Shown: positions 1 to 9,730, counted from the stretch's first letter. The stretch is DNA of 64,000 nucleotides from Calothrix anomala FACHB-343 (GCF_014696435.1 NZ_JACJQG010000054.1:1-64000); one strand, 5' to 3'. A program made the numbers and translations. The notes: generated from the letters alone by a model not told the origin.

Positions 1-111
1 CCTTTTTCCTTGCAAGCGATCGCCTGTGAGTTTGTGGGTACGTTTGCACCTAGATTACTATTTAATCATGAGCTAGTGCAACCCAGCAAAATTAATGGGA
101 CAGACCACTAG
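1..111 (+). CDS. 3' end of an unidentified gene (partial)
   Basis: The first frame is open from the left edge to a TAG at 109-111, giving 36 visible residues ending in NGTDH. A HIP1-like GCGATCGC lies in the frame, as is common in cyanobacterial genes. I do not recognise the family from this tail. An open frame this short can occur by chance, so the call rests only on continuity to the window edge and on the start of a repeat 20 bases downstream. Confidence 0.35.
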   Translation, partial: PFSLQAIACEFVGTFAPRLLFNHELVQPSKINGTDH

Positions 112-131
112 GGCGTATTTTCAAAGTCTTA

Positions 132-202
132 GATCCCCTTAATTCCCCCTGAAAAAGGGGAATTTTAAGGCTTTTTGCTTTTTAAGGGGGGTTGGGGGGA
201 TC
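132..202. repeat. Imperfect palindromic repeat (GATCCCC...GGGGATC)
   Basis: The segment starts GATCCCCTTAATTCCCCC and ends in an approximate reverse complement (AAGGGGGGTTGGGGGGATC), with an internal CCCC...GGGG stem. Dispersed palindromes of this type lie between genes in many cyanobacteria. It could act as a bidirectional terminator for the partial gene at the left edge and the RTX gene to its right. Confidence 0.6.
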
Positions 203-253
203 GGCGCAAAATTTGAGGAATAACGTCAGACTTGAAAACAGTCCCTAACCACT

Positions 254-955
254 TTAAACAAAGATGAAATCCCGATCAAAGTTTACGTTGGTTGAGTCTT
301 CTACAACACAAATCAAATCATCACCAAAGTAAATCGCCGTATCGAGAGCGGAACTACCAGACCAGTCTTCTGATACTAGTGTATATTGACTAGCATCACC
401 AACAGCTTCGATAAAATCTGTTTGGAAATCCCAGTCAGTAATAGTGGCATAACCAAAGTCTTGGTATGAAACTCCCCAGTCACCACCAATCACGAAAGTA
501 TCAGATCCAGCACCACCAACTAGAGTGTCATACTCTATGCCACTAGTTGCATAACCGTCAAGGCGATCGTCTCCATCTCCACCAAACAAAATATCATCAC
601 CACTCAAACCTAAGAGGATGTCATCGCCGCTGCCACCCTCTAGGGTATCATTGCCACTGGTACCAGTGAGGTCATCATCGTCGCTACTGACGATAGCATT
701 GGTATTGTAATCTTTTAAGCTGTAAGTGGTATTTTCTATGCCGTACTCACCAACTGAAAAGTGCGATGATTGTTGAGATACAGTCAAGTCTGTTAAGCTT
801 GAGGCACTACTGCTAGACTTGCTAATAAATCCATTGTCTGTACTGAGGACTTTCAGATCCGAGATGGAGTCAAGTAGGCTGGCTTGAGTACCATTCACAA
901 AACTGATATTTGTAGTGCCTAAAGGATGAATGTTTGTTCTATCTGCTGCAAACAT
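254..955 (-). CDS. RTX (haemolysin-type Ca-binding repeat) protein, copy 1
   Basis: This 233-residue protein has an acidic, Ser/Thr-rich N-terminal half. About residues 96-137 hold three to four glycine-rich nonapeptide repeats of the GGxGxDxLx type, which bind calcium in RTX proteins, followed by a VGGAGSDTF module and a C-terminal beta-rich stretch. There is no Sec signal peptide and the last residues are hydrophobic (FIFV), as expected for type I secretion cargo. The start ATG follows an AGGAG element seven bases upstream. It is paralogous to the next gene on the same strand (1241-1948). The exporter genes near 30-36 kb could serve it, which is inference. Confidence 0.8.
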   Translation of the reverse strand: MFAADRTNIHPLGTTNISFVNGTQASLLDSISDLKVLSTDNGFISKSSSSASSLTDLTVSQQSSHFSVGEYGIENTTYSLKDYNTNAIVSSDDDDLTGTSGNDTLEGGSGDDILLGLSGDDILFGGDGDDRLDGYATSGIEYDTLVGGAGSDTFVIGGDWGVSYQDFGYATITDWDFQTDFIEAVGDASQYTLVSEDWSGSSALDTAIYFGDDLICVVEDSTNVNFDRDFIFV

Positions 956-1240
956 GGGTAATCTCCTAAATTTTCAGTAATGCTTGTTGTCGATTAATCA
1001 GCCTTTGAGGTTATCCCATCTAAATGGGCTTTGTGCTTATAGCTACTGAAAGCTTTAGGGGTTAGAAATTCGGTATAGTCCTGATTTTCAATTTATACCA
1101 AACTGAAATCTATAACGTAACATTGAAACCCTCACCAGGGCGGGGAAACCCCGCCCCTACCTTTATTACGTATTAGAACGTGGATTGGTATGAGAACCAA
1201 AAATGAAAACCTCTCTCCTAACCTCTAACCCCTAACCCCT
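956..1240. repeat. Spacer with conserved RTX leader, perfect GC hairpin and STRR
   Basis: Positions 971-992 match the leader of the second RTX gene (1964-1985), sharing ATGCTTGTTGTCG. A perfect hairpin, GGGCGGGG-AAA-CCCCGCCC, lies at 1138-1156 and recurs at 20940-20958. A CCTAACCCCT-type STRR runs near 1215-1240, just downstream of the second RTX gene's stop. No gene is seen. Confidence 0.6.
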
Positions 1241-1948
1241 TTAGACAAATCGGAAATCCCGCTCAAAGTTTACATCGGTTGAATCTTGGATCACACAAAT
1301 CAAATCATCACCAGAGTAAATCGCCGTATCAGAAGCCAAACTACCAGACCAGTTTTCTGAGACTAGTCTATATTGACTAGAGTTACCAATAGCTTCGATA
1401 TAATCTCTCTGCCATTCCCAGTCAGTAATAATGGCAAAACCATCGCCTTGGTATGAAAGTCCCCAGTTACCACCAAGAATGAAAGTATCAGATCCAGCAC
1501 CACCAACTAGAGTGTCATATTCTGTGCCACTAGTTGCATAGCCGTCGAGGCGATCGTCACCATTTCCACCATATAAAAGATCGTTACCGCCCCAACCTAT
1601 GAGGGTATCATTGCCGTTACCACCTTCAAGAACTTCATTACTGCCGGTACCACTGAGGTTATCATCGCCGTTGCTAGTGATGAGGACATCATTGGCATTG
1701 TATGCCTTCAAGCTGTAGCTAGGGTTTTCTTGAGTATATTCAGTAGTTTGAAACGGTGAGGATTTTTGAATTGTAGTCAAGTCTGATAAGCTGGCAGCAC
1801 TACTGCTAGACTTGCTAGTAAATAGATTGTCTGTACTGAGGACGCTCAGATTCAAGCTGGAGTCTAATATACCTGCTGAAGTGGGATTAACAAGACTGCT
1901 ATTTTTAGCCTCTAAAGTCTGCATATTTGTACTATTTGCTGCAAACAT
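1241..1948 (-). CDS. RTX (haemolysin-type Ca-binding repeat) protein, copy 2
   Basis: This 235-residue paralogue of the 254-955 product begins with the same MFAA segment and has the same Ser-rich stretch (KSSSS). Its block of glycine-rich nonapeptide repeats lies near residues 95-140, and its C-terminal module contains VGGAGSDTF. It has no signal peptide. The repeats have drifted more than in copy 1, with one unit reading GTGSNEVLE. An AGGAA element precedes the ATG. The two genes are a tandem duplication in the same orientation with a shared leader. Secretion by a type I system is inferred from the repeats, not shown. Confidence 0.8.
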   Translation of the reverse strand: MFAANSTNMQTLEAKNSSLVNPTSAGILDSSLNLSVLSTDNLFTSKSSSSAASLSDLTTIQKSSPFQTTEYTQENPSYSLKAYNANDVLITSNGDDNLSGTGSNEVLEGGNGNDTLIGWGGNDLLYGGNGDDRLDGYATSGTEYDTLVGGAGSDTFILGGNWGLSYQGDGFAIITDWEWQRDYIEAIGNSSQYRLVSENWSGSLASDTAIYSGDDLICVIQDSTDVNFERDFRFV

Positions 1949-2824
1949 AGGTAATTTCCTGGATTTTCAGAAATGCTTGTTGTCGCTAAGTAACTCTTTG
2001 AGGATGTTTTCAAAATCCTCTGATTAGTCGTTCTAGATTCCCCTAAATCCGCACCTTTGTTACCCTGTGGAAAATCGCCAGGGTTGTGTTACCCCCCTCT
2101 TTTTGAGTGAGATTGGAGGGATTTATCGGTGCGTAAAATTGCCGCCAAGTACCGTTTAAACAACCTCTCAAGGCATGAGGCCGTTTTTCAACTTTCAAAG
2201 TCTAAGTTTCCCATAGTTCAAAAAAGACTCAAGACATTCTTTAAAGATTGTTTAAATTTTGTGGCAGAGATTATCTGGTAGGAACGCTCGTAATTCCCCT
2301 GAATTAGCTAGTTCTAGCTTGCTTCGTACTTGTACTTAAATCTCCTAATTACTCTCTTAGCATAGTTTTTTAGGAGATATAGGACAGATTTCCCATTGTC
2401 ATCTGAATTATAGCAGATTGAGACATTTATCAGCAAATTATGCAAATTAAGAGTTGATATGAGCTGCGATCGCATTTAATATCAACTTTTTGATTTCGGA
2501 ATCCACGCAAATAACAATTCAAAATTCAAAATTCAAAATTAAAGACATTTTCATTCGGGATTTACACCCCTACTGAAAATGATACTACGTATAGACGTAT
2601 GGGTCTTAAACCCTTTTATTTACGATAAAAACTTTTTCAACAACCTCTGAGATAAAAATATTCTAGATAGCGCAACATTTTTATCTACTTAGAATCTGTA
2701 GCATTTTTTCAAATTGGTATTATCTTGTAAACCCACGAGTAAAAATTAAAGGTGCGTTAGCCTGCGGCGTAACACACCCTACAAAACTAGGTTTTAAGAA
2801 TTGTGAATTTCTCAGAGGAGTTAA
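1949..2824. other. 876-base spacer: RTX leader, small hairpin, repeats
   Basis: No gene is seen. The right-hand part of the copy-2 RTX leader includes the conserved block at 1964-1985 and a perfect 6-bp hairpin (GAGGAT at 2000-2005, ATCCTC at 2015-2020). A short AATTCAAAATT tandem lies at 2516-2541. Near 2755-2781 is the GCGTAACACACCCTAC motif, a common dispersed cyanobacterial repeat. The promoter of the RTX gene should lie here, but I cannot place it. Confidence 0.5.
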
Positions 2825-5086
2825 CTATTTTTTATATTCCGCTAGCTTTGTTAATAATTTATCGCGAGTTGCTTTATCTTCTAGCACTTGGGCGATGTGC
2901 AGAGCTTGTTGATAGTAGCCAATTTGAGCTTTGAACAGCGCTATTTTTTCTAAAGAACTACCTCTATCATAGTCATCTTCAACAATAGTAGTTGGTAAAC
3001 CATTGGCATCTGCACCAAAAGTCCAAACGCGGGATTCTTCACCGGGGATGGTTTTAGCAGCTGCAAAAGCTAAATCGAGAATTTCTGATGCTAAAGGCTT
3101 TTTTTGCTGGCGGATATAACTTTCAGCAATGCTAATTAAGCCAGTAGTTCTAATTTCAGGATTTTTGATTTGTTGGTAAATTTTTGGGATATTGATTTCT
3201 TCATTGCCATTATCTACTAGTAAATAAACTAGCGAGGTTAATTTCGACTCTTGGGTGTCTGTGGGGTTGGCTTGTACAACTTGTAAAGCAGCGAGATATT
3301 GTTGTGCTGTCATCAACAATTCTTCCATTTTTAATAGCAGAGATTCGCGTACAGCTGTATCTTGTTCGCTGGTAGCTAATTGTATGGCTGCTGTTAAAAG
3401 TTCATCTGCTAGCTTGGAATTGTCAATTTTTAACAGTTCTCGCGCCACGATAGTCAAGGCTAAGGCTTGGGGTTTTAATTCTAATTTTCTCGCATCGGCG
3501 ATCGCTTGTGTCAATAGGCGATCGCTTTCTGCAATTTTACCATTAACTGTCGCAATTACGGCTAAAGTCTCGATTTGATAGGGTAAAGTCCCAGAATTAT
3601 CGATTTGCTCTACAAAAGCTAGGGCTTTTTCCATTTGCTGGGTTTGGGCGTAAAATAAAGCTATTTTCTGCAATAACTGATTGCGCACATCAATATAGCT
3701 GGGTTCTAAACTTTGCGCAAATCTTAATGTAATTTCTAATTCTCCATTTTGAATTGCAGCTTCGCCAATGTATAACATCCAAGCGACTTTATCCATGAAA
3801 TTAGGATGTTTAACAGCAATAACTAAATCGAAAGCTAGCTGATATTGTTTAGCAGCAACAGCATTTCCTAATATGCTATAAATGCTGCCCATTTGCTCGG
3901 CAGTTTCTGAAGTTTGAATCAGGGTTAGAATTTGGGCAATAACTTTTTCAGCAACTTCTTTTTTGCCATAATTCATATATTCTATGGCGATAATGCCTAA
4001 AGTTAATGCTAAAACTTCGGGATTTTTTAGCTGTGATGCTACTAAATAAGCTGCATCTATTTGTCCGCGTTGTGCATAAATTTGAATTAAATTTCCTTTA
4101 GCATATTCTTGTTCTGGAGTAAATCCGGCGAGTGCTGTTGCAAATACCTGATTGGCTAATTCTTCCTCTCCTCTTTTGGCATAAATGAGAGAAATTTCTA
4201 ATAATCTTTGTCCTTTAATTTCAACTATTTCTATTGTTTGTGCTAGTTCTAGAGCGGCAGCTAATTGATTAGTTTCTGCTAAGTGCAATGCCACTAAATC
4301 AATTGCATAAGCACGATAGTATAGCTCAGGAATAGATTTGGCAATTTCTAAAGCCACATCTGTTTTACCCAGTTTTATATAAGCACTAGCAATATCTGCT
4401 AGTGCTATACTTTTATCTGCTTGATATTCAGGCTGAATTTGTTGCGCAATCTGCAGTGACTTTGTTAAAATTTCTTCTGCTTGAGCAGTTTGCTGGAGTT
4501 TTAGGTATTCTTGAGCTATGGGTACTAGTAACCTAATTTGCAATTCTAATCTGGGTGCAAGCTGACTAATTTTGAATGCTGCTGCTAGCAAGCGCAAAGC
4601 GGCTTTTTGTTCGCCAATCCTTTGCCAATAATTAGCAAGCTTGGTTAACATTATCGTCTTTTCTGGCAAATAAGGCTGTCCTAACATCTGAGTGAGGTGT
4701 ACCACTAACATCATTAGCTTTGTTGCTGACTTTTTGTGCTGTGGTTTGACTCTGTTAATTACTTTCCCTAACAGCCAATCGGTTGTATCGTAAGTATTGA
4801 TAATAGTATTAAGTAGAGTTAAACTAAACTCTGGCTTGGCAATTTTTCGGGAATTATGTAGAATTTGCTGCAGTTGCCTAATTGCTTTCTCAGTCTGACT
4901 ATCAGAATCATCTTGTGCAAGTAAGGAATCGAGAATAGTAATTTGTTCGAGTAATTTTTGCTGTTGTTGCTCGCGTTGCTGTTTCAGTCGATCTAATATT
5001 CGTGATGAAAAGGGAACACTGACAGCGCTTAATAATAGTGCAAATGAAAGTGACGGAACTGTGAACTGAGAATAAGCAATAGTCAT
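2825..5086 (-). CDS. TPR-repeat helical protein with N-terminal membrane segment
   Basis: The protein has 753 residues. Residues 8-28 form one hydrophobic segment that may be a membrane anchor or uncleaved signal, followed by a Gln-rich coiled-coil-like stretch (RLKQQREQQQQK). From about residue 60 to the end it is a continuous array of TPR-like helical pairs with A/L/Y/P spacing (e.g. ALADIASAYIKLGKTDVALEIAKSI split across repeats). No enzymatic domain is visible. TPR solenoids bind proteins, so a scaffold role at the membrane is the safest reading. No neighbour on the same strand is close enough to define an operon. The ATG lacks a strong ribosome-binding site. Confidence 0.7.
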   Translation of the reverse strand: MTIAYSQFTVPSLSFALLLSAVSVPFSSRILDRLKQQREQQQQKLLEQITILDSLLAQDDSDSQTEKAIRQLQQILHNSRKIAKPEFSLTLLNTIINTYDTTDWLLGKVINRVKPQHKKSATKLMMLVVHLTQMLGQPYLPEKTIMLTKLANYWQRIGEQKAALRLLAAAFKISQLAPRLELQIRLLVPIAQEYLKLQQTAQAEEILTKSLQIAQQIQPEYQADKSIALADIASAYIKLGKTDVALEIAKSIPELYYRAYAIDLVALHLAETNQLAAALELAQTIEIVEIKGQRLLEISLIYAKRGEEELANQVFATALAGFTPEQEYAKGNLIQIYAQRGQIDAAYLVASQLKNPEVLALTLGIIAIEYMNYGKKEVAEKVIAQILTLIQTSETAEQMGSIYSILGNAVAAKQYQLAFDLVIAVKHPNFMDKVAWMLYIGEAAIQNGELEITLRFAQSLEPSYIDVRNQLLQKIALFYAQTQQMEKALAFVEQIDNSGTLPYQIETLAVIATVNGKIAESDRLLTQAIADARKLELKPQALALTIVARELLKIDNSKLADELLTAAIQLATSEQDTAVRESLLLKMEELLMTAQQYLAALQVVQANPTDTQESKLTSLVYLLVDNGNEEINIPKIYQQIKNPEIRTTGLISIAESYIRQQKKPLASEILDLAFAAAKTIPGEESRVWTFGADANGLPTTIVEDDYDRGSSLEKIALFKAQIGYYQQALHIAQVLEDKATRDKLLTKLAEYKK

Positions 5087-5207
5087 AGAGGAATTTTAGT
5101 TTTAGGTTTTACTTGATTCACGATGTGGATCTACAAGCTGATTTTTGGCGATTACGAAAAATTAGCAAAATTATCTTTTTTTTTGCTTTTTACCCAGGAG
5201 TAAAGTG

Positions 5208-6221
5208 ATGAAAGCTTATGTACTAGCAAGTAATACGGGAATTGATGCACTCACATTTAGCGATCGCCCAGAACCTCAGCTAAGTGTGGGACAAGTTTTA
5301 ATTAAAGTTAAAGCTGTATCTCTGAATTACCGTGATTTACTGGTGGCTGAAGGGGCTTATGGTTCGGGGGTAAAATATCCCTTAATTCCCCTATCTGATG
5401 GTGCGGGGGAAGTTGTAGCGATCGCACCAGGAGTCACCAGAGTCAAAATAGGCGATCGCGTCGCGGGTACTTTCTTTCAAGATTGGATTGCTGGCGCTTT
5501 AACCAGAGCAGCGATGAAGTCTGATTTAGGCGGTGCTATCGATGGTATGTTGGCTGAGTATGTCGTTTTACACCAAGATGGCTTAGTTATCTTACCTGAC
5601 CATCTCTCCTATATTCAAGGTGCAACTTTACCTTGTGCAGCCGTGACAGCTTGGCACGCCCTAGTTACCAAAGGTAATATTACCGAAGGTAACAGTGTCT
5701 TAGTTCTGGGTACAGGTGGAGTCTCTATTTTTGCGCTGTTGTTTGCTAAATTATACGGTGCCAGAGTCATTATAACTTCTAGTAGCGATGGGAAATTAGC
5801 TAAAGCGAAGAATTTAGGCGCAGACGAAACAATTAATACTAAAATAACCCCAGATTGGGAAAAGCAAGTTTACGAACTGACTAATCGCACAGGTGTAGAT
5901 CATGTTGTGGAAGTAGGCGGTACAGGTACATTACCAAAATCTTTACAAGCAGTGCGTATTGGCGGGCGTGTGAGCTTAATTGGCGTACTCTCAGGAAGAA
6001 ATGATGCGATTGATCCAATGCCCATACTCGTTAAAAGTATCACAGTTCAAGGTATTTATGTGGGCAGTCGCAAAATGTTTGAGGCGATGAATCACGCCAT
6101 TCAAGAAAATCAATTACAGCCAGTTATTGATAGAGTTTTTCCCTTTTCTGAAGCCAAAGCTGCATATAATTATCTCAAAAGTGGCGCTCACTTTGGTAAA
6201 GTTGTGATTGAACTAGATTAA
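5208..6221 (+). CDS. Zinc-independent MDR-superfamily NAD(P)-dependent alcohol dehydrogenase/quinone reductase
   Basis: The protein has 337 residues from the ATG at 5208, which follows AGGAG at 5196-5200 with a 7-base gap. A GTG directly before it would add one residue. An N-terminal GroES-like fold is followed by a Rossmann motif (LGTGGVSIFALLFAKLYGA, about residues 168-186) that binds NAD(P). The position that holds the catalytic zinc Cys in classical alcohol dehydrogenases reads LNYRDLL, so the enzyme is probably a zinc-less reductase. The substrate cannot be told from sequence. The gene stands alone. Confidence 0.85.
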   Translation: MKAYVLASNTGIDALTFSDRPEPQLSVGQVLIKVKAVSLNYRDLLVAEGAYGSGVKYPLIPLSDGAGEVVAIAPGVTRVKIGDRVAGTFFQDWIAGALTRAAMKSDLGGAIDGMLAEYVVLHQDGLVILPDHLSYIQGATLPCAAVTAWHALVTKGNITEGNSVLVLGTGGVSIFALLFAKLYGARVIITSSSDGKLAKAKNLGADETINTKITPDWEKQVYELTNRTGVDHVVEVGGTGTLPKSLQAVRIGGRVSLIGVLSGRNDAIDPMPILVKSITVQGIYVGSRKMFEAMNHAIQENQLQPVIDRVFPFSEAKAAYNYLKSGAHFGKVVIELD

Positions 6222-6819
6222 GATAATTGGGTCGGCTTAATTAAATTGGTCATTAGTCATTAGTCATTAGTCAGTAGGGGCGGGTTTACAGATATCTTCA
6301 CCAATCAATGATGATCTAAATAAACCCGCCCCTAATACTCCGCTACATGTGTGGAGTTTTTGATTTTTCAATCTGTAACTTTAGCAATTATCTACGGTTG
6401 GTGAAATTAGAACATTGTTTAGCAGTAATTAAAATTATTATATAGGTCATATTTGATTTGATTATATAGGTATTAATATTCATAACTTAAATTATATTAT
6501 AGAATATAAAAATAATTAAAAAGTCCTGGTTTGAATAGATATGAAAACCAGATAAAAATAAAGATTAAACTGCCTGAAATGGTGATGTATCTAAATTATT
6601 TGTTTTTTGATATTTAAGAATGTTAAATAGATATATAATTATCTTAAGCAACTATTTTGAAATAAAGATAAACTTCGTCCATTTTCAAACCTGGAGTGCG
6701 GGCATCTTGTCCGCTACGAAGATCAGGGAGCAAGATGCTCCCACTACTTTTAAAACTATGGTTCTCAAAATAGATGTGGTTTAGCCAAAGAAACGGGCAC
6801 AAATTTACTTTAATCAAGC
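6222..6819. repeat. 598-base spacer with STRR and two palindromic repeats
   Basis: A CATTAGT STRR lies at 6249-6273. A perfect 13-bp inverted repeat, AGGGGCGGGTTTA at 6276-6288 and TAAACCCGCCCCT at 6321-6333, could terminate the dehydrogenase transcript. A second imperfect palindrome at 6694-6747 (GGGCATCTTGTCCGC and GGGAGCAAGATGCTCCC) is a common cyanobacterial dispersed repeat. The AT-rich part between (6400-6680) holds no gene I can support. Confidence 0.6.
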
Positions 6820-8160
6820 ATGAGTCAAATGGAACCGGAATTTAACTTTTTTCAACAGTGGTATCCACTCTCACCAATTGAAGATTTATTTGGAGAAAAA
6901 CCAACTGCAGTTACACTTTTGGGACTGCGTTTAGTTATCTGGAAACCCAAATCATCTGCAACTTTCCGCGTTTTTTTAGATAAATGTCCCCATCGCCTTG
7001 CACCTCTAAGTGAGGGACGCATTGATGAGAAAACGGGAAATTTAATGTGTAGCTATCATGGTTGGCAATTTGATGCGCAAGGAATATGCACTCATATTCC
7101 CCAAGCAGAAAATCCCGAATTGTTGAGCAAAAATCTCGAAAATTTATGTGCTGTCACCCTACCAGTACGTCAAGAACAGGGTTTACTTTGGGTTTGGCCG
7201 GATGTAAAATCTAGAGAACAAGCGGCTAATACACCTTTACCTTTATCACCACAAGTAGATGCTACTAAAGGTTTTGTGTGGTATTCTTACGTGCGAGATT
7301 TAGAATATGATTGGCAAATCCTAATTGAAAATGTAGCAGATCCGAGTCATGTGCCATTTGCCCATCATGGCATCCAAGGCGATCGCGCTAAAGCTAGACC
7401 AATACCGATTAAAATTGTCCAATCAACTCCCAATTTGATTGAAGCTACTGCTGAGGGAAGGTTTGAAACCAAAATTATCTTTGAACCGCCTTGTCGCTTA
7501 GAGTATACAATCAAGTTTGGTAACGATGGAAAGCAGATAGGACTTGTCACCTATTGCATACCCGTATCTCCAGGTAAATCTCGGCTTATTGCCCAATTTC
7601 CGCGAAACTTTGCCCAAAAACTTCACCGTCTGCGTCCTCGCTGGTGGGATCATATTAGCGAGCGCAATGAAGTAATTGATGGAGATATGATACTGTTACA
7701 ACAGCAAGAGTATTTTCTTCAACAGACGCGATCGTCCCAAAGCTGGAAAACAGCCTTTAACCTACCCACAAGTGCAGATAGGTTAGTAATTGAATATCGC
7801 AATTGGTTTGATAAATATTGTCAGGGAGAGTTACCTTGGAATGAAGTAGGGATTAGCATTCCCGAAATTCGGCAAATCAATGACAATCGAGAACAAGTTT
7901 TAGATCGTTACAAACAGCATACCCAGCATTGTAGTAGTTGTCGGCGAGCGCTGAAAGTTATACAACGCTTGCAGATAGGACTGTTAATTTACTTTGCTAT
8001 TACTGTTTGCGCTGTGGCGCTGCTGGAAGATTCGCTAAAATTGCAGCTGGGTTTACCTCTAATTGTCACAGCACTACTGAGTTTAGGAGCTTATGCTGGG
8101 TTAAAATTCTGGCTAACTCCGAAGTTTTACTTTGTAGATTACATCCATGCGCAGAGATAG
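6820..8160 (+). CDS. Rieske non-haem iron oxygenase, pheophorbide a oxygenase (PaO)/Lls1-like
   Basis: The protein has 446 residues. The Rieske [2Fe-2S] ligands are C56-x-H58 (KCPHR) and C77-x2-H80 (CSYHGW). The mononuclear iron site is N171-x2-D174-x2-H177-x4-H182 (NVADPSHVPFAHHG). A C-terminal CxxC (C371, C374) precedes two membrane helices (about 382-405 and 410-432). This layout is shared by PaO, Tic55 and chlorophyllide a oxygenase-type proteins, which oxidise tetrapyrroles at plastid or thylakoid membranes. PaO-like fits best; the cyanobacterial substrate is not known to me. A TspO-like gene follows after 17 bases, supporting a tetrapyrrole or oxidative-stress role. The second ATG at 6829 is an alternative start. 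Confidence 0.88.
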   Translation: MSQMEPEFNFFQQWYPLSPIEDLFGEKPTAVTLLGLRLVIWKPKSSATFRVFLDKCPHRLAPLSEGRIDEKTGNLMCSYHGWQFDAQGICTHIPQAENPELLSKNLENLCAVTLPVRQEQGLLWVWPDVKSREQAANTPLPLSPQVDATKGFVWYSYVRDLEYDWQILIENVADPSHVPFAHHGIQGDRAKARPIPIKIVQSTPNLIEATAEGRFETKIIFEPPCRLEYTIKFGNDGKQIGLVTYCIPVSPGKSRLIAQFPRNFAQKLHRLRPRWWDHISERNEVIDGDMILLQQQEYFLQQTRSSQSWKTAFNLPTSADRLVIEYRNWFDKYCQGELPWNEVGISIPEIRQINDNREQVLDRYKQHTQHCSSCRRALKVIQRLQIGLLIYFAITVCAVALLEDSLKLQLGLPLIVTALLSLGAYAGLKFWLTPKFYFVDYIHAQR

Positions 8161-8177
8161 AAGTTAGGGATTTGGCG

Positions 8178-8933
8178 ATGAATCAAGCAAATAACATGGG
8201 AATTCTGGAAAAATTTGTGAATACAGTGATGGGGGTAAAAACTGCAAATCAACAATCTGCAAATACAGCAATAGCTACTACACAAGAACTAGATATCACA
8301 GCAGTTGTAGTTTATAAACTAGGGACTATCTTACAAATAGTAACTATGCTGTTGGTGTTACTGGGAATGGAAAAATTAGTCAATCTCATTGATAGTAATT
8401 CTGCTGTTCCTAGTTGGGTTAGTACTGTATTGACTAGCTTATTTTTTGCTGTATTCAGTCTCCGTTCGCGCATTTTTTCCCTTTTAGATAATACCCGTTC
8501 TCGTCAGACTTACGACCAAGTAATTAGACCAAAATGGTCTCCTGCACCCTTAGTATTTCCAATAGTCTGGATGATAATTGCTGTGTTGCGGGTAATTTCT
8601 TCTGTTTTGGTTTGGCAAGAAATGAACCACCAATTTTTAGTTTTACCGTTCATTTTATTTGTCGTACATCTGGCTTTTGGTGATACTTGGAATACAATTT
8701 TTACTGTAGAACGCAGATTAGGCGCAGCTGTTCCTGTCGTTATTTTCGGCCCTTGGTTATCGGCTTTAGTGGTAACAGCAATTTATTGGCAAACTAATCC
8801 AGTAGCGGGGATGATTTTATCATTTTCTTGTGTGTGGCTGACTGTCGCTGCTGTATTGGTATTGAGGATTTGGCAATTAAATGGATCTGAGCCACTGTAT
8901 CCTTTAAAAAGAACACCTGTGGTAAGTTCATGA
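8178..8933 (+). CDS. TspO/MBR-like membrane protein
   Basis: The protein has 251 residues from the ATG at 8178, preceded by AGGGA at 8166-8170. The longer open frame from 7938 overlaps the Rieske gene and is rejected. An N-terminal extension of about 110 residues with two hydrophobic segments precedes a core with the TspO-like signature WSPAPLVFPIVW (about 123-134), a GDTWNTIF segment, and a last helix ending RIWQLNG. TspO proteins are five-helix membrane proteins that bind porphyrins. The gene follows the PaO-like gene closely and is probably co-transcribed. The extension is unusual for TspO (usually about 160 residues), so 'TspO-like' is safest. Confidence 0.65.
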   Translation: MNQANNMGILEKFVNTVMGVKTANQQSANTAIATTQELDITAVVVYKLGTILQIVTMLLVLLGMEKLVNLIDSNSAVPSWVSTVLTSLFFAVFSLRSRIFSLLDNTRSRQTYDQVIRPKWSPAPLVFPIVWMIIAVLRVISSVLVWQEMNHQFLVLPFILFVVHLAFGDTWNTIFTVERRLGAAVPVVIFGPWLSALVVTAIYWQTNPVAGMILSFSCVWLTVAAVLVLRIWQLNGSEPLYPLKRTPVVSS

Positions 8934-9083
8934 TGCCAGGTAGATTCTGATTATCTTTGCTCACATCAGTTTAATTTAAGCGATCGCTCTCCAGAAAAGC
9001 AAGAGGAATCTGGAATTTACCAAGAGCGATCGCTCTATAATTCCATATTCTAAAATGTTGGTATCATCACCCATATCAGCGCT

Positions 9084-9662
9084 ATGTCAGCTATCACCGT
9101 CAACTTAAACCGCATCATTCAACTTACCGACAATCAATTTTATGAACTTTGTCGAGAAAACCCTGAGGTTAAATTTGAGCGCAACGCCAACGGAGAAATT
9201 CTGATTATGTCACCGACAGGTGGAGCAACTGGAAATTGCAACTCAGAAATTAATGCTGATTTTGTAATTTGGAATCGCCAAACTCAACTAGGAATATGTT
9301 TTGATTCCTCCACCTGTTTTAAACTTGCAAATGGTGCTAATCGTTCTCCCGATGTTGCTTGGATTCAAAAAGATAGATGGAATGCACTTACACCAGAAGA
9401 GAAAGAAAAGTTTCCACCGATAGCACCAGATTTTGTTTTAGAGTTAATGTCACCCAGCGATAGTTTGCTAGAAACGCAAACAAAAATGCAAGAATATATA
9501 GATAATGGCGTGAAATTAGGATGGTTAATTAATCCCAAAATGCGGCAAGTGGAAATTTATCGTTTGGGTAAAGCAAAAGAATTATTAGAATCACCAACAG
9601 AATTATCAGGAGAAGATGTATTACCTGGATTTAGTTTAAGTTTGCAATTAGTTTGGAAGTAA
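9084..9662 (+). CDS. Uma2-family (DUF820) PD-(D/E)XK nuclease-like protein
   Basis: At 192 residues, it has the usual family length. The restriction-endonuclease-like core is visible as RSPDVAWI (about 89-96) and APDFVLELMSPSD (about 113-125), giving the D...ExxS pattern typical of Uma2 proteins, followed by the family motif GVKLGWLINPKMRQVEIYR. Uma2 genes are present in dozens of copies in filamentous cyanobacteria and their biological role is not settled. It lies convergent with a second Uma2 gene (9731-10327), separated by an STRR. Confidence 0.9.
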   Translation: MSAITVNLNRIIQLTDNQFYELCRENPEVKFERNANGEILIMSPTGGATGNCNSEINADFVIWNRQTQLGICFDSSTCFKLANGANRSPDVAWIQKDRWNALTPEEKEKFPPIAPDFVLELMSPSDSLLETQTKMQEYIDNGVKLGWLINPKMRQVEIYRLGKAKELLESPTELSGEDVLPGFSLSLQLVWK

Positions 9663-9730
9663 AGACAAGCAGACAGAATTTCAACTCAGCCAATGCCCAA
9701 TGCCCCATGCCCCATGCCCCATGCCCATTT
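9663..9730. repeat. STRR (CCAATGC/CCCCATG units)
   Basis: Roughly five CCCAATG/CCCCATG heptamers at 9691-9726 lie between the two convergent Uma2 genes. Related tracts occur near 39562-39604, 41690-41716 and 49078-49122. Confidence 0.85.

Noticed and set aside
7938-8177. Longer N-terminus of the TspO-like gene
   Set aside because: It overlaps the Rieske gene in another frame and the ATG at 8178 has its own ribosome-binding site.
9691-9726. Heptamer tracts as a possible CRISPR array (also 41736-41800, 52365-52400)
   Set aside because: Units are contiguous short repeats without spacers and there are no cas genes; they are STRR.
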